This document shows positions 1 through 9,223 of a DNA stretch of 64,000 nt, piece after piece (within the stretch, counting starts at the first letter, position 1; every line of letters begins with the position of its first letter). The position numbers and the translations under genes were made by a program. The notes under the pieces are model-generated. The model searched no databases. It saw only the letters and a list, made by a program, of their open reading frames with translations, and was not told the DNA's origin. The DNA is taken from the NCBI RefSeq assembly GCF_001870435.1, contig NZ_MDDR01000003.1, forward strand, positions 124,001 to 188,000. The letters run 5' to 3'. Origin of the DNA: Pseudomonas costantinii. Its GTDB lineage: Bacteria; Pseudomonadota; Gammaproteobacteria; Pseudomonadales; Pseudomonadaceae.

Positions 1-40
1 CCGGCGTCGTTTAGACACAAACCTGAATCCGGGAACTCAC

Positions 41-865
41 ATGACCAACTATCTGCACCTGAACCGGGCCAATTGGGATGAGCGCGCTGCGCTGCACGCC
101 GAGTCGCCCGACTATGCCTTTCAAGCCTTCGTCGAAGACCCAGGCTTCCTCTCCGAAGTCGTGCGTTTTGACCTGCCGCTGCTGGGAAGTATTGCCGGCC
201 TGCGCGGTGTTCACCTGCAATGCCACATTGGCACCGATACCTTGTCGCTCTCCCGGTTGGGCGCGCAGATGAGCGGGCTCGACTTCTCTGCGGCGGCATT
301 GGCCGAGGCGCGTGCGCTGGCAGAGCGCGCCGGCGCGCACATCGACTTCGTCGAGTCGGACGTTTATAGCGCCTCGACGGTGCTGCCGGCCGGTAGCTTT
401 GACTTTGTGTACACCGGCATCGGCGCACTGTGCTGGATACCCAGCATTGACGACTGGGCTCGCAACGTCAGTGAGCTGCTCAAGCCGGGCGGCCGGTTGT
501 TCATTCGCGAAGGCCATCCGGTGATGTGGGCGGTCGACGAACGTCGTGATGACCTTTTGTCCCTCACGCTGCCGTATTTCGAGCGAGAAGAACCGCTGGT
601 GTGGGATGACGCGAACACCTATGTGCAAACCGATAAAACGCTGACGGCGTCGGTGACTCACCAATGGAACCATGGGTTGGGGGAAATCATCAGCGCGCTG
701 CTCAAGCACGGCCTGCAGATAACTGGGCTGACTGAGCACCAGAGCGTGCCTTGGGAGGCGTTGCCGGGTCAGATGAGCTGCGACAGTCACGGTGAGTGGC
801 GACTGAATGAGGCGCCGTGGCGGTTGCCGCTGAGCTATACCCTGCAAGCGATCAAGGGCTCGTGA
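41..865 (+). CDS. Class I SAM-dependent methyltransferase
   Basis: A 274-residue soluble protein with a Rossmann-type methyltransferase core. Near residues 55-85 there is a motif I-like stretch (GVHLQCHIGTDTLSL) followed by the acidic end of strand 2 (GLDFS), and VESDVYSA near residue 105 fits motif II. The middle contains LKPGGRLFIREGHP, the usual post-II/III signature. The C-terminal third probably forms the substrate lid. The substrate cannot be read from the sequence. The ATG has a weak GGGAAC upstream. The gene stands alone and is followed by a strong terminator at 901. It could be annotated as an UbiE/COQ5-like or generic methyltransferase. The family is certain, the reaction is not. 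Confidence 0.85.
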   Translation: MTNYLHLNRANWDERAALHAESPDYAFQAFVEDPGFLSEVVRFDLPLLGSIAGLRGVHLQCHIGTDTLSLSRLGAQMSGLDFSAAALAEARALAERAGAHIDFVESDVYSASTVLPAGSFDFVYTGIGALCWIPSIDDWARNVSELLKPGGRLFIREGHPVMWAVDERRDDLLSLTLPYFEREEPLVWDDANTYVQTDKTLTASVTHQWNHGLGEIISALLKHGLQITGLTEHQSVPWEALPGQMSCDSHGEWRLNEAPWRLPLSYTLQAIKGS

Positions 866-900
866 GTTTCCCCTGCTCGGCAGGACAAATCGCAGGCAAC

Positions 901-928
901 AAAAAACCCGCACTAGGCGGGTTTTTTG
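901..928. terminator. Bidirectional Rho-independent terminator
   Basis: A-rich tract, stem AACCCGC / GCGGGTT with a short loop, then a T run. It works in either direction and lies between the methyltransferase gene and the oppositely oriented tRNA-Phe, so it probably ends both transcripts. Confidence 0.85.
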
Positions 929-968
929 TGTGTTTCAGATGACATTTGCACCACCTGAAACTAATTAG

Positions 969-1044
969 TGGTGCCCAGAGACGGAATCGAACCGCCGACA
1001 CGGGGATTTTCAATCCCCTGCTCTACCGACTGAGCTATCTGGGC
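969..1044 (-). tRNA. tRNA-Phe (GAA)
   Basis: Read on the reverse strand, this is a 76-nt cloverleaf. The acceptor stem is GCCCAGA paired with TCTGGGC, the D arm is AGCTCAGTCGGTAGAGC, and the anticodon stem GGGGA/TCCCC closes loop TTGAAAA (anticodon GAA). The T arm contains GGTTCGATTCC, the discriminator is A, and CCA is encoded at 969-971. It is a single tRNA with its own promoter at 1055-1083. Confidence 0.98.
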
Positions 1045-1054
1045 AACGGGGCGC

Positions 1055-1083
1055 ATTAAACGGGTTTTTCGGGGGGTCGTCAA
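1055..1083 (-). promoter_or_regulatory. Sigma-70 promoter of tRNA-Phe
   Basis: On the reverse strand there is a -35 box TTGACG (1078-1083), a 17-nt spacer and a -10 box TTTAAT (1055-1060). A GC-rich stretch GCGCCCCG follows, resembling the discriminator of stringently controlled stable-RNA promoters. The tRNA begins at 1044. Confidence 0.75.
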
Positions 1084-1147
1084 GCAAGTTTTCAAAAAAT
1101 ATTTAATTATTACCGTCGCTTACGTGCCGACCCCGGATTTTGATCAA

Positions 1148-1420
1148 TTATTGAGCAGGCGGCACGTAGCCGTCAGCCTTGGCGTAATCCTCGCCGGAAA
1201 AGAACTTGTCCATCTCGCCTTGAAGATATTTACGGTCTTCGGCGTTCATCATGTTCAGGCGCTTTTCGTTGATCAGCAGGGTCTGGTGTTTTTGCCAGTC
1301 GGCCCAGGCCTTGGCGGAGACGTGATCGAAAATGTCCTGGCCCTTGGCACCCGGGAACGGGGCACGCTCCAGGGCGGGTAATTCTTCGTGGTATTTGCGG
1401 CACATGATGGTGCGGGTCAT
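1148..1420 (-). CDS. yggX: Probable Fe(2+)-trafficking protein YggX
   Basis: A 90-residue protein matching the YggX family over its full length. It starts [10 protein letters not shown] with the conserved near-N-terminal cysteine (residue 7) and has the family blocks [11 protein letters not shown] and [14 protein letters not shown]. Known family members protect Fe-S clusters from oxidants and are thought to handle labile iron. The start codon overlaps the mutY stop by 4 nt (ATGA), so translation is probably coupled. MutY itself needs a 4Fe-4S cluster, which gives the pairing a plausible rationale (inference). Confidence 0.96.
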   Translation of the reverse strand: MTRTIMCRKYHEELPALERAPFPGAKGQDIFDHVSAKAWADWQKHQTLLINEKRLNMMNAEDRKYLQGEMDKFFSGEDYAKADGYVPPAQ

Positions 1421-2484
1421 GACAAAACTCCTGCGTTCAATACATCGGCCGCGCGCTTCAGCAGTTTTTTCACCGGGGCGGCAAGGCCCAGGCGCGGCGG
1501 GGTGGCGAGGTTATACCAGAGCCAGTCGGCCTCGGCCACGTGATGGGCGGATTCCTCGACGTGCACCAGCCAGGGTTCGATAGCCAGTTGGAAGTGGCTG
1601 AAGGTGTGGATCAGCCCAGGCAGTTCCTGGTGCTTGCCCAGTTCCAGCGCGTGCTGGTCGGCCAAGTGTTCCAGGTCTTGCAGGTCGTCCAGTTCCGGCA
1701 GGCTCCACAAACCGCCCCACAGGCCCGTAGAAGGGCGGCGATAAAGCAGAATTTCGCCCTCTGCATTGGCCAGCAGCGGCATCAGCGTGCGCTTCTGCGG
1801 GATGGTTTTACGCGGCTTGGGGATCGGGTAGCGCGTCTCCAGGCCGAGCATATGGGCTTCGCAGCCTTTTTCCAGTGGGCACAGCAGGCAGCTGGGCTTG
1901 CTGCGCGTGCAGAGCGTGGCGCCCATGTCCATCATCGCCTGGGTGTAGGCGTTGACGCGGTCGTGAGGCGTAAAGCGCTCTGCAGTGGCCCACAGCTGCT
2001 TGGCGACCTTGGGTTCGCCCGGGTAACCCTCTTGCGCCGTAAAGCGTGCCAGCACGCGCTTGACGTTGCCATCGAGGATCGGCGCACGCAGGCCCATGCT
2101 CAGGCTGGCAATCGCACCGGCGGTGGAAAGGCCAATGCCGGGCAGCTCGGTGAGTTTTTCGACATCCCTGGGAAACTCGCCAGCGTATTCGGCGACGACA
2201 ATCTTGGCGGTTTTCTGCAGGTTGCGCGCGCGGGTGTAGTAACCCAGGCCCGTCCACAGGTGCAGCACTTCGTCTTCCGGCGCGGCGGCCAGGGCTTCGA
2301 CCGTTGGCAGGGAGGCCATGAAACGGTCGAAGTAATTGAGCACGGTGCTGACCTGGGTCTGTTGCAGCATGATCTCCGAGACCCACACCCGGTAAGGCGT
2401 GATGCCCTGTTGCCAGGGCAGGTCATGGCGACCGTGGCGGTCGTACCAGTCCAGCACCGCCTGTGAAAACTGCTCGTTTCTCAT
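1417..2484 (-). CDS. mutY: A/G-specific adenine glycosylase MutY
   Basis: A 355-residue base-excision repair enzyme that removes adenine mispaired with 8-oxoguanine. Visible features are LPWQ and SEIMLQQTQ (catalytic Glu region), the helix-hairpin-helix [14 protein letters not shown], and [12 protein letters not shown] with the catalytic Asp. The iron-sulphur loop is C-x6-C-x2-C-x5-C ([17 protein letters not shown]). A C-terminal NUDIX-like 8-oxoG recognition domain contains [11 protein letters not shown]. Length is normal for the family. Its start overlaps the asmA stop and its stop overlaps the yggX start, each by 4 nt, giving a tight asmA-mutY-yggX operon. Confidence 0.97.
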   Translation of the reverse strand: MRNEQFSQAVLDWYDRHGRHDLPWQQGITPYRVWVSEIMLQQTQVSTVLNYFDRFMASLPTVEALAAAPEDEVLHLWTGLGYYTRARNLQKTAKIVVAEYAGEFPRDVEKLTELPGIGLSTAGAIASLSMGLRAPILDGNVKRVLARFTAQEGYPGEPKVAKQLWATAERFTPHDRVNAYTQAMMDMGATLCTRSKPSCLLCPLEKGCEAHMLGLETRYPIPKPRKTIPQKRTLMPLLANAEGEILLYRRPSTGLWGGLWSLPELDDLQDLEHLADQHALELGKHQELPGLIHTFSHFQLAIEPWLVHVEESAHHVAEADWLWYNLATPPRLGLAAPVKKLLKRAADVLNAGVLS

Positions 2485-4691
2485 CGTTTAAACAGGCCTT
2501 TCAGAGCGTCTTTGAGCTGCGGGTTGACCTTGTCGAGCTTCTCTTCAAGTTTCTCGCTGAGCTTGTTGCCGGCCGCCTTGATTGCGACCTGGGTCAAGCC
2601 GTCCTTGTCCAGGCGGCAGGCCTTGGCGCCCAGCTCCAGCGGGCCACGGCAGCGCAGCGGCACTTCGATGCCCTGGAAGTTGGAGCCGACTTGGCAGGCC
2701 GGGTCCGGCACATCGCGTTGGTCGCCTTCGACGATGATGCCGACGCGATAATCCATGCCCAGCACGCGCAGGTCGACGTCACCATTGCCGTTGACCGTCA
2801 GGCCCGGAATGCGCACTTTCAGGTCAGGGTTGCTGGCCACGCCGTTACGGAAAGTCAGGTTGCCGCGCAGTTCCTGGAATGGCGTGTCTTTGCCTTGCGG
2901 CGTGCTGCTCAGGGTTTTGCGGTTGAGCAGGGCGATGCCGGTACACAGTTGTTGTTCAAGGTTGGCGTTGAGCAACATGCCGTTGTTGATCACGAAGCTC
3001 GCCGTGCCATTGAGGCTGTCGATCAGCGCTTTTTGGCTGTTGCCACGGCCGCTGAGGTTGCTGTCCAGAGTGATCTGGCCTTTCACCGGCGGGTTTTGCC
3101 CCTGGGCTTGCAGGATGCGTTCAACCGGCACTTGCTTGATGTGGCTTTGCAGCGCTAGCACCGGGATGTCCTGGCGTACATCGAGCGTGCCGTTGGCCTG
3201 GAACGTACCGTTGTAGAGACCGCCACTCAGGGTGTCGAGCTTGAGCTGGCCGTCGATGCCGGATGCTTTCAGTGCAGCATTCTGGATCGGCAGCTTGCTC
3301 AGGGTCAGTTGGCCAAAGGCCAGGTCGGCGTCTATATCGAGCGTGCGCAGGCGGGTCAATGGCAGCAGTTTGTCGGTGCTCCACGCGCCTTTGGTGGGGG
3401 CGTCCGGCAGCGGTGTAGTGCCACCGGCGGCCATGGCACCCATTTCGCTGTTCTGTACTTCGGCCTGGCGGGCAGCGGCTGCACCTTTGGCGGATTCGGA
3501 CTTGGCCGGCAGGTAATTGTCGGCGTTGAAAGTGTCGCCTTTGAGCTGTACGCGCAGGGATTGCTTGGCGAAATCATCCACCGCGACGCGACCGGTGAAG
3601 GTGCTGCCATCAAGCTTCAGGTTCAGGTCTTCCAGAGCAACGCTGGTGGGCGTGCCCTTGAGTCGGCTGACCAACTCGACCTTGCTCAGGCTGCCCTCGG
3701 CCATGGCCGGCAGCGGGTGGCCGACGCTGTCGAGAAACTTGGCCAGGTCAAACTGGGCGATGGACAAGGCGCCGCTGATTTGCGGGGTTTTGTTCAGGTC
3801 GTTGACCTTCAGCTCGCCCAACGCACGCAGTTGGTTGGCGGAGAGTTTCAGGTTGGTCCATTCGGCGATGTTGGCCGCCAGGTCCACCAGCAGTTGACCT
3901 TGTGTGGAAAAGCTCACGGTCTTGTCTTGCAGTGGCTCGCCAGTGACTTCGCCACTGAGCTTCATGTCTTCGAACTGATAGCGCTTGAGGGCGCGCTGGA
4001 TGCGCAGGTTGCCGTTGAGCTCGGCCTTGACGCGCATCAGCGGCTGGTTGCTGCCGAAGAATGCGGTGAGTTTCAGCGGAATGCTGGCGCCTTCGTGTAC
4101 TGCGCCGGCGCTCAGTTGGATGCTTTCGGCACTGAACTGCTTGCCGGTCTGCTCATCGTTGTATTCGACGCGGGCGTTGTTGATGGTCAGGCTGTCGATG
4201 TCCAGGCGGATCGGCTTTGGCGGCTTTTCAGGCTCCTCGGCGGCAGGCTGCTCCACCGGGGCGGGGGCATCGACGCTCGCCACGGGGGCGATCTTGCCGA
4301 TGTCTTCCCAGTCACCGTGACCTTGCTTGTCGCGGTTCAGGCGCAGGTTCAGGCCTTCTACACGTACGTCGCTCATCTGTACTTCACGGCGCAGCAGCGG
4401 CAAAACACGCACCGACAGGCCGAGCATCTGCAGGTCGGCGAAGGGCTTGGTCGGATTGGTCAGGGTCGCCACGCTGGCTTCGTGCAATTCCAGGCCAAGC
4501 CAGGGGAACAGGCTCCAGCCGATATCGCCATTGAGCGTCAGCTCGATGTGGGCCTTGTCGCGGGCAATCTGGCGGATCTCGTCTTTGTAATCGTTGGGAT
4601 CGAAGAGGTGGGTCAGGGCAAAGCCCAGGGCCACAATGATCAGCAACAGCCCGAGAAGTACCAGACCCAGGATTTTGCCGAACGCTTTCAT
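2481..4691 (-). CDS. asmA: AsmA family protein
   Basis: A 736-residue inner-membrane-anchored protein. One N-terminal transmembrane helix (about residues 5-27, KILGLVLLGLLLIIVALGFAL) precedes a long periplasmic region rich in beta strands. The region starts with the AsmA signature FDPNDYKDEIRQIARDKAHIELTLNGDIGWSLFPW (in pieces of the family motif) and ends with the conserved AsmA C-terminal domain and a basic tail. AsmA-like proteins are linked to outer-membrane lipid and protein homeostasis. The start at 4691 is chosen over an ATG nine codons upstream because AAGGA lies at the right distance and the hydrophobic helix follows directly. First gene of the asmA-mutY-yggX operon. Confidence 0.93.
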   Translation of the reverse strand: MKAFGKILGLVLLGLLLIIVALGFALTHLFDPNDYKDEIRQIARDKAHIELTLNGDIGWSLFPWLGLELHEASVATLTNPTKPFADLQMLGLSVRVLPLLRREVQMSDVRVEGLNLRLNRDKQGHGDWEDIGKIAPVASVDAPAPVEQPAAEEPEKPPKPIRLDIDSLTINNARVEYNDEQTGKQFSAESIQLSAGAVHEGASIPLKLTAFFGSNQPLMRVKAELNGNLRIQRALKRYQFEDMKLSGEVTGEPLQDKTVSFSTQGQLLVDLAANIAEWTNLKLSANQLRALGELKVNDLNKTPQISGALSIAQFDLAKFLDSVGHPLPAMAEGSLSKVELVSRLKGTPTSVALEDLNLKLDGSTFTGRVAVDDFAKQSLRVQLKGDTFNADNYLPAKSESAKGAAAARQAEVQNSEMGAMAAGGTTPLPDAPTKGAWSTDKLLPLTRLRTLDIDADLAFGQLTLSKLPIQNAALKASGIDGQLKLDTLSGGLYNGTFQANGTLDVRQDIPVLALQSHIKQVPVERILQAQGQNPPVKGQITLDSNLSGRGNSQKALIDSLNGTASFVINNGMLLNANLEQQLCTGIALLNRKTLSSTPQGKDTPFQELRGNLTFRNGVASNPDLKVRIPGLTVNGNGDVDLRVLGMDYRVGIIVEGDQRDVPDPACQVGSNFQGIEVPLRCRGPLELGAKACRLDKDGLTQVAIKAAGNKLSEKLEEKLDKVNPQLKDALKGLFKR

Positions 4692-5016
4692 GGGCGAGTC
4701 CTTGTATGTCGATTTCAAAAATTAGCCGCAGAGTATAACGCCCGACGGCTTACGTCAGTTCACGCATCGTTACATTGTATCTAGCCGCGGCAAAACGGGA
4801 TTTTGGCGTCAAACAAACCAGATTGCGCGAAAAAGGTGATATCAGTTTGGTTTTTCTGTCATCCACTGGTGCTAATCTGCGCACGTTCGTCTGTCGTCTG
4901 CGACACAACGTCGCGTTTAAAGGAGCTTTACTCAACAACAACGGCCAACGCTTTGCGTGCAAGGCCGAGGGAGAGAGCGCCTGACGGACACATACTAATA
5001 ACTGGGGGAAACACCA
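4692..5016. other. Intergenic region between divergent asmA and the MFS gene
   Basis: About 325 bases that must carry the divergent promoters of asmA and of the transporter gene. I find no convincing -35/-10 pair, palindrome or RNA. A ribosome-binding GGGGGAA lies just before the transporter start at 5017. Confidence 0.5.
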
Positions 5017-6678
5017 ATGAGCACTAGCACTGCGGCAGGTATTAGCGCCGCACAGCCTGCGTTCCTGTCCAAGGAGCGCATCATCGCCAAGCCGGGGTTC
5101 AACCGCTGGCTGGTTCCACCGGCCGCCCTGGCCATCCACCTGTGCATCGGCATGGCCTACGGTTTCTCGGTGTTTTGGCTGCCGCTGTCCAAAGCGTTGG
5201 GTATCACGTCACCGGTCGCCTGCGCGCCGGACATGAGCTTCATCGCGCAAATCTTCTCGTCCCAATGCGACTGGCCCATCTCCATGCTGGGCTGGATCTA
5301 CACCCTGTTCTTCATTTTCCTGGGCTGCTCGGCAGCGATCTGGGGTGGCTGGCTGGAACATGCCGGGCCACGTAAGGCTGGCGTTGTATCGGCGTTGTGC
5401 TGGTGCGGCGGCCTACTGATCTCGGCGTTGGGTATCTATACCCACCAGATTTGGCTGATGTGGATCGGCTCCGGCGTCATTGGCGGTATTGGCCTGGGCC
5501 TGGGCTATATCTCGCCCGTGTCGACCCTGATCAAGTGGTTCCCGGACAAGCGTGGCATGGCTACCGGCATGGCGATCATGGGCTTCGGTGGCGGCGCGAT
5601 GGTGGGTGCTCCCCTGGCTGCAGCGCTGATGGGGCATTTCGCCTCGCCGACCAGCGTGGGCGTGTGGCAGAGTTTCGCGGTCATGGCCGTGATCTACTTC
5701 GTGTTCATGATCGGTGGTGCACTGTCGTACCGCGTTCCGCCGACCGGCTGGAAGCCTGAGGGCTGGACCGCCCCGGCGAAAAAAGCCAGCAACGCGATGA
5801 TCACCCATCGTCATGTCCACGTGAACGTGGCCTGGAAAACCCCGCAATTCCGCCTGGTATGGCTGGTGTTGTGCCTGAACGTCTCCGCCGGTATCGGCAT
5901 CCTCGGCATGGCTTCGCCGCTGCTGCAGGAAGTGTTCGGTGGCAAGTTGCTGGGTAATGGCCTGACGTTTGGCCAACTGGATGCCGGTCAACTGGCCTCC
6001 ATTGCGGCCATCGCCGCAGGCTTCACCGGCTTGTTGAGCTTGTTCAACATCGGTGGCCGGTTCTTCTGGGCGTCGTTTTCCGATTACCTGGGTCGTAAAA
6101 ACACTTACTTTGTGTTCTTCGCGCTGGGCTTTGCCTTGTATGCGCTGATCCCGAACCTGGGGCACCTGGGCAACGTGGCGCTGTTCGTGGCGGCGTTCTG
6201 CATCATCCTGTCGATGTACGGCGGTGGTTTTGCGACCGTTCCGGCTTACCTGGCCGACCTGTTCGGCACCCAGATGGTTGGCGCGATCCATGGTCGCCTG
6301 CTGACCGCATGGGCGGCGGCGGGCGTATTGGGCCCGGTGTTGGTGAACTACTTGCGTGAGTATCAGCTGAGCATCGGCGTTGAACGCGCTGCGGCTTACG
6401 ACATCACCTTGTACATCCTCGCAGGCCTGCTGGTACTGGGTTTCATCTGCAACCTGCTGGTTCGCCCGGTGGCCGACAAGTACTTCATGACCGACGCAGA
6501 ATTGGCCGCTGAACAAGCGCTGGGCCATGACAAAGGCGCTGATGCCTCCACTTCTCTGGAGTGGAAAGCAGCGTCCGGTAGCGTGCCGTTGGCGGTCGCA
6601 GCCTGGCTGGTGGTGGGTATTCCGTTGGCGTGGGGTGTGTGGGTGACCCTGCAGAAGACGGCAGTGCTGTTCCACTAA
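5017..6678 (+). CDS. MFS transporter, OFA (oxalate/formate antiporter) family
   Basis: A 553-residue integral membrane protein with about twelve predicted helices and a long central loop near residues 240-270. The N-terminal half has AIHLCIGMAYGFSVFWLPLSK and the MFS motif-A-like IKWFPDKRGMATGMAIMGFGGG typical of OFA carriers. The C-terminal half repeats the fold, with NIGGRFFWASFSDYLGRKN. The family moves small organic acid anions, but the substrate here is unknown. An extra C-terminal helix follows a hydrophilic segment at about residues 490-520, making the protein longer than OxlT. No enzyme gene sits next to it to hint at the substrate. Confidence 0.9.
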   Translation: MSTSTAAGISAAQPAFLSKERIIAKPGFNRWLVPPAALAIHLCIGMAYGFSVFWLPLSKALGITSPVACAPDMSFIAQIFSSQCDWPISMLGWIYTLFFIFLGCSAAIWGGWLEHAGPRKAGVVSALCWCGGLLISALGIYTHQIWLMWIGSGVIGGIGLGLGYISPVSTLIKWFPDKRGMATGMAIMGFGGGAMVGAPLAAALMGHFASPTSVGVWQSFAVMAVIYFVFMIGGALSYRVPPTGWKPEGWTAPAKKASNAMITHRHVHVNVAWKTPQFRLVWLVLCLNVSAGIGILGMASPLLQEVFGGKLLGNGLTFGQLDAGQLASIAAIAAGFTGLLSLFNIGGRFFWASFSDYLGRKNTYFVFFALGFALYALIPNLGHLGNVALFVAAFCIILSMYGGGFATVPAYLADLFGTQMVGAIHGRLLTAWAAAGVLGPVLVNYLREYQLSIGVERAAAYDITLYILAGLLVLGFICNLLVRPVADKYFMTDAELAAEQALGHDKGADASTSLEWKAASGSVPLAVAAWLVVGIPLAWGVWVTLQKTAVLFH

Positions 6679-6687
6679 CTCCGTACT

Positions 6688-6823
6688 GATCGTTCCCACG
6701 CTCCTGCGTGGGAATGCCTCCCGTGACGCTCTGCGTCACCCTTGCGCTAGGCTTGAACCTTGCGATGTGACTGGGACGCAGAGCGTCCCTGGTGGCACTC
6801 CCACGCAGAGCGTGGGAGCGATC
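6688..6823. repeat. Palindromic intergenic repeat, family A (copy 1)
   Basis: A 136-bp imperfect palindrome. Each end has TTCCCACGC and GCGTGGGAA separated by a few bases, and inner arms carry GACGCTCTGCGTC / GACGCAGAGCGTC. The whole could fold as one long hairpin in RNA or a cruciform in DNA. Related copies are at 17031, 21572, 30466, 50136 (half) and 53388. It lies after the MFS gene and may also stop transcription before hisB. Confidence 0.9.
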
Positions 6824-6902
6824 TTTGTGCACCATGCTGGGGCGCCTGAATCAACTCGTCAGTCTTATCCCCTCCGATGTTTCTGTTTAGCGCCCGCGCC
6901 CC

Positions 6903-6908
6903 TATAAT
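6903..6908 (+). promoter_or_regulatory. Putative -10 box of the his operon
   Basis: A perfect TATAAT lies 38 bases before the hisB start. The matching -35 (TTTCTG, 17-nt spacer) is poor, so the full promoter is uncertain. No leader peptide rich in histidine codons is visible between it and hisB. Confidence 0.45.
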
Positions 6909-6946
6909 GGCTGCCTTTTTCGCCCAATGATTTTGCGGAGCTGGTG

Positions 6947-7540
6947 ATGGCCGAACGTAAGGCGTCCGTCGAGCGCGACACTCTGGAAACCCAGATCAAA
7001 GCCTCGATCAACCTGGATGGCACCGGAAAGGCCCGATTTGATATCGGTGTACCTTTTCTTGAGCACATGCTGGACCAGATCGCCCGTCACGGGCTGATCG
7101 ACCTGGATATCGTCAGCAAGGGCGACCTGCATATCGACGACCACCACACGGTGGAAGACGTAGGCATCACCCTCGGCCAGGCTTTTGCCAAGGCCATCGG
7201 CGACAAAAAAGGCATCCGTCGCTACGGCCACGCCTATGTCCCGCTGGACGAGGCACTGTCGCGTGTAGTTATCGACTTCTCCGGCCGCCCTGGCTTGCAG
7301 ATGCACGTGCCCTACACCCGCGCCACCGTGGGCGGCTTCGACGTCGACCTGTTCCAGGAATTCTTCCAGGGCTTTGTTAACCACGCACTCGTCAGTCTGC
7401 ACATCGACAACCTGCGCGGCACCAACACCCACCACCAGATCGAGACCGTGTTCAAGGCTTTCGGCCGCGCGCTGCGCATGGCCGTGGAGCTTGATGACCG
7501 CATGGCCGGGCAAATGCCATCGACCAAGGGCGTCTTGTAA
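6947..7540 (+). CDS. hisB: Imidazoleglycerol-phosphate dehydratase
   Basis: A 197-residue monofunctional HisB, which converts imidazoleglycerol phosphate to imidazoleacetol phosphate in histidine synthesis. The metal-binding histidine blocks are visible: [24 protein letters not shown] and, near the end, [17 protein letters not shown]. There is no fused phosphatase domain as in enterobacteria. The ATG at 6947 is preferred over the GTG one codon upstream because GCGGAG is then 6 nt away. Its stop overlaps the hisH start by one base (TAATG). First gene of hisB-hisH-DUF2164-hisA-hisF. Confidence 0.98.
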   Translation: MAERKASVERDTLETQIKASINLDGTGKARFDIGVPFLEHMLDQIARHGLIDLDIVSKGDLHIDDHHTVEDVGITLGQAFAKAIGDKKGIRRYGHAYVPLDEALSRVVIDFSGRPGLQMHVPYTRATVGGFDVDLFQEFFQGFVNHALVSLHIDNLRGTNTHHQIETVFKAFGRALRMAVELDDRMAGQMPSTKGVL

Positions 7541-8178
7541 TGCAGACGGTCGCGGTTATCGATTACGGCATGGGTAACCTGCACTCGGTGGCCAAGGCCC
7601 TCGAGCACGTAGGTGCCGGTAAGGTGTTGATCACCAGCGATGCCAAGGTGATTCGCGAAGCCGACCGGGTGGTGTTTCCCGGCGTTGGTGCGATTCGCGA
7701 TTGCATGGCCGAAATCCGCCGCCTGGGCTTTGACAGCCTGGTGCGTGAAGTCAGCCAGGATCGCCCCTTCCTCGGCATCTGCGTAGGCATGCAAGCCTTG
7801 CTCGACAGCAGTGAAGAGAACGACGGCGTTGATTGCATCGGCCTCTTCCCTGGCCAGGTGAAGTTCTTCGGCAAGGACCTGCATGAAGACGGTGCCCACC
7901 TGAAAGTCCCGCACATGGGCTGGAACGAAGTCCGTCAGACCGTGGATCACCCGCTGTGGCACAACGTGCCGGACATGGCGCGTTTCTATTTCGTACACAG
8001 CTACTACATCGCCGCCGGTAACCCGCGCCAGGTGGTGGGTGGCGGGCACTACGGCGTCGACTTCGCCGCCGCGCTGGCCGAAGGTTCGCGCTTTGCCGTG
8101 CAGTTCCACCCGGAGAAGAGCCATACCCATGGCCTGCAATTGCTGCAGAACTTCGCCGCCTGGGATGGGCGTTGGTAA
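7540..8178 (+). CDS. hisH: Imidazole glycerol phosphate synthase, glutaminase subunit
   Basis: A 212-residue class I glutamine amidotransferase that supplies ammonia to HisF. The nucleophile elbow is FLGICVGMQ (catalytic Cys), the His-Glu pair lies in [10 protein letters not shown] near the C terminus, and the oxyanion region [10 protein letters not shown] is present. HisF, its partner, is encoded two genes further on. One-base overlap with hisB and direct abutment with the next gene indicate a single transcript. Confidence 0.98.
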   Translation: MQTVAVIDYGMGNLHSVAKALEHVGAGKVLITSDAKVIREADRVVFPGVGAIRDCMAEIRRLGFDSLVREVSQDRPFLGICVGMQALLDSSEENDGVDCIGLFPGQVKFFGKDLHEDGAHLKVPHMGWNEVRQTVDHPLWHNVPDMARFYFVHSYYIAAGNPRQVVGGGHYGVDFAAALAEGSRFAVQFHPEKSHTHGLQLLQNFAAWDGRW

Positions 8179-8436
8179 ATGACCAAGAAGCCGAAATTGC
8201 CGGTCTTGAACCTCACGCCCGAACAGGAGAGTGAGGCTACCCTCAAGATCAAGCGTTTCATGGAGGACCGTTTCGAGCTCAAGCTGGGCTCGTTCGAGGT
8301 CGCCGAGATTCTTGAGCTGTTTACTACCGAAGTTGCGCCGCACTATTACAACAAGGCGATTTTCGACACGCAGACGCTCCTTAAAGAAAGGTTCGAAAGC
8401 ATCGAAAGCGACTTGTGGTCGCTTGAGAAACCCTGA
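8179..8436 (+). CDS. DUF2164 domain protein
   Basis: An 85-residue protein that fills most of the gap between hisH and hisA. It matches the DUF2164 family, with a short basic start, then a mixed helical body (ATLKIKRFMEDRFELKLG, AEILELFTTEVAPHYYNKAI) and a conserved aromatic/acidic end. Function unknown. It begins at the base after the hisH stop, so it is almost certainly cotranslated. No signal peptide or membrane segment is visible. The his context suggests, but does not prove, a role linked to the pathway. Confidence 0.85.
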   Translation: MTKKPKLPVLNLTPEQESEATLKIKRFMEDRFELKLGSFEVAEILELFTTEVAPHYYNKAIFDTQTLLKERFESIESDLWSLEKP

Positions 8437-8475
8437 TTTCCCAAGCATTGCTGAATATCGAATAAGGTTTGCCAG

Positions 8476-9213
8476 ATGCTGATTATCCCCGCTATCGATC
8501 TCAAGGACGGCGCTTGTGTCCGCCTGCGCCAAGGCCGCATGGAAGATTCCACCGTGTTCTCCGATGACCCGGTGAGCATGGCTGCCAAATGGGTGGAGGG
8601 TGGTTGCCGTCGTCTGCATCTGGTGGACTTGAACGGCGCCTTCGAAGGCCAGCCGGTCAATGGCGAGGTGGTCACTGCGATCGCCAAGCGCTACCCGAAC
8701 CTGCCGATCCAGATCGGCGGCGGTATCCGCTCCCTGGAAACCATCGAGCATTACGTCAAAGCCGGCGTGAGCTACGTGATCATCGGCACCAAGGCTGTGA
8801 AAGACCCGGCCTTCGTTGCCGAAGCCTGCCGCGCGTTCCCGGGCAAAGTGATCGTAGGCCTGGACGCTAAAGACGGTTTCGTCGCCACCGACGGTTGGGC
8901 TGAAATCAGCACCATCCAAGTGATCGACCTGGCCAAGCAGTTCGAAGCCGACGGTGTGTCCGCCATCGTTTATACCGACATTGCCAAAGACGGCATGATG
9001 CAGGGCTGCAACGTACCGTTCACCGCTGCGTTGGCTGCCGCTACCAAAATTCCAGTGATCGCCTCCGGCGGTATTCACAACCTGGGCGACATCAAGTCGC
9101 TGCTGGACGCCAAGGCCCCCGGCATCATCGGCGCCATCACCGGCCGCGCGATCTACGAAGGGACCCTGGACGTCGCTGAAGCCCAGGCTTACTGCGACGC
9201 CTACAACGGCTGA
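8476..9213 (+). CDS. hisA: ProFAR isomerase
   Basis: A 245-residue (beta-alpha)8 barrel enzyme that isomerises ProFAR to PRFAR. The N-terminal half has [15 protein letters not shown] with the catalytic Asp on strand 1 and a phosphate-binding GGGIRS. The second half has [14 protein letters not shown] with the second catalytic Asp and [12 protein letters not shown] as the second phosphate site. The two half-barrels resemble each other, as known for HisA/HisF. Separated from the DUF2164 gene by 39 bases with an AAGG ribosome-binding site. Confidence 0.98.
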   Translation: MLIIPAIDLKDGACVRLRQGRMEDSTVFSDDPVSMAAKWVEGGCRRLHLVDLNGAFEGQPVNGEVVTAIAKRYPNLPIQIGGGIRSLETIEHYVKAGVSYVIIGTKAVKDPAFVAEACRAFPGKVIVGLDAKDGFVATDGWAEISTIQVIDLAKQFEADGVSAIVYTDIAKDGMMQGCNVPFTAALAAATKIPVIASGGIHNLGDIKSLLDAKAPGIIGAITGRAIYEGTLDVAEAQAYCDAYNG

Positions 9214-9223
9214 GGAACTGACC

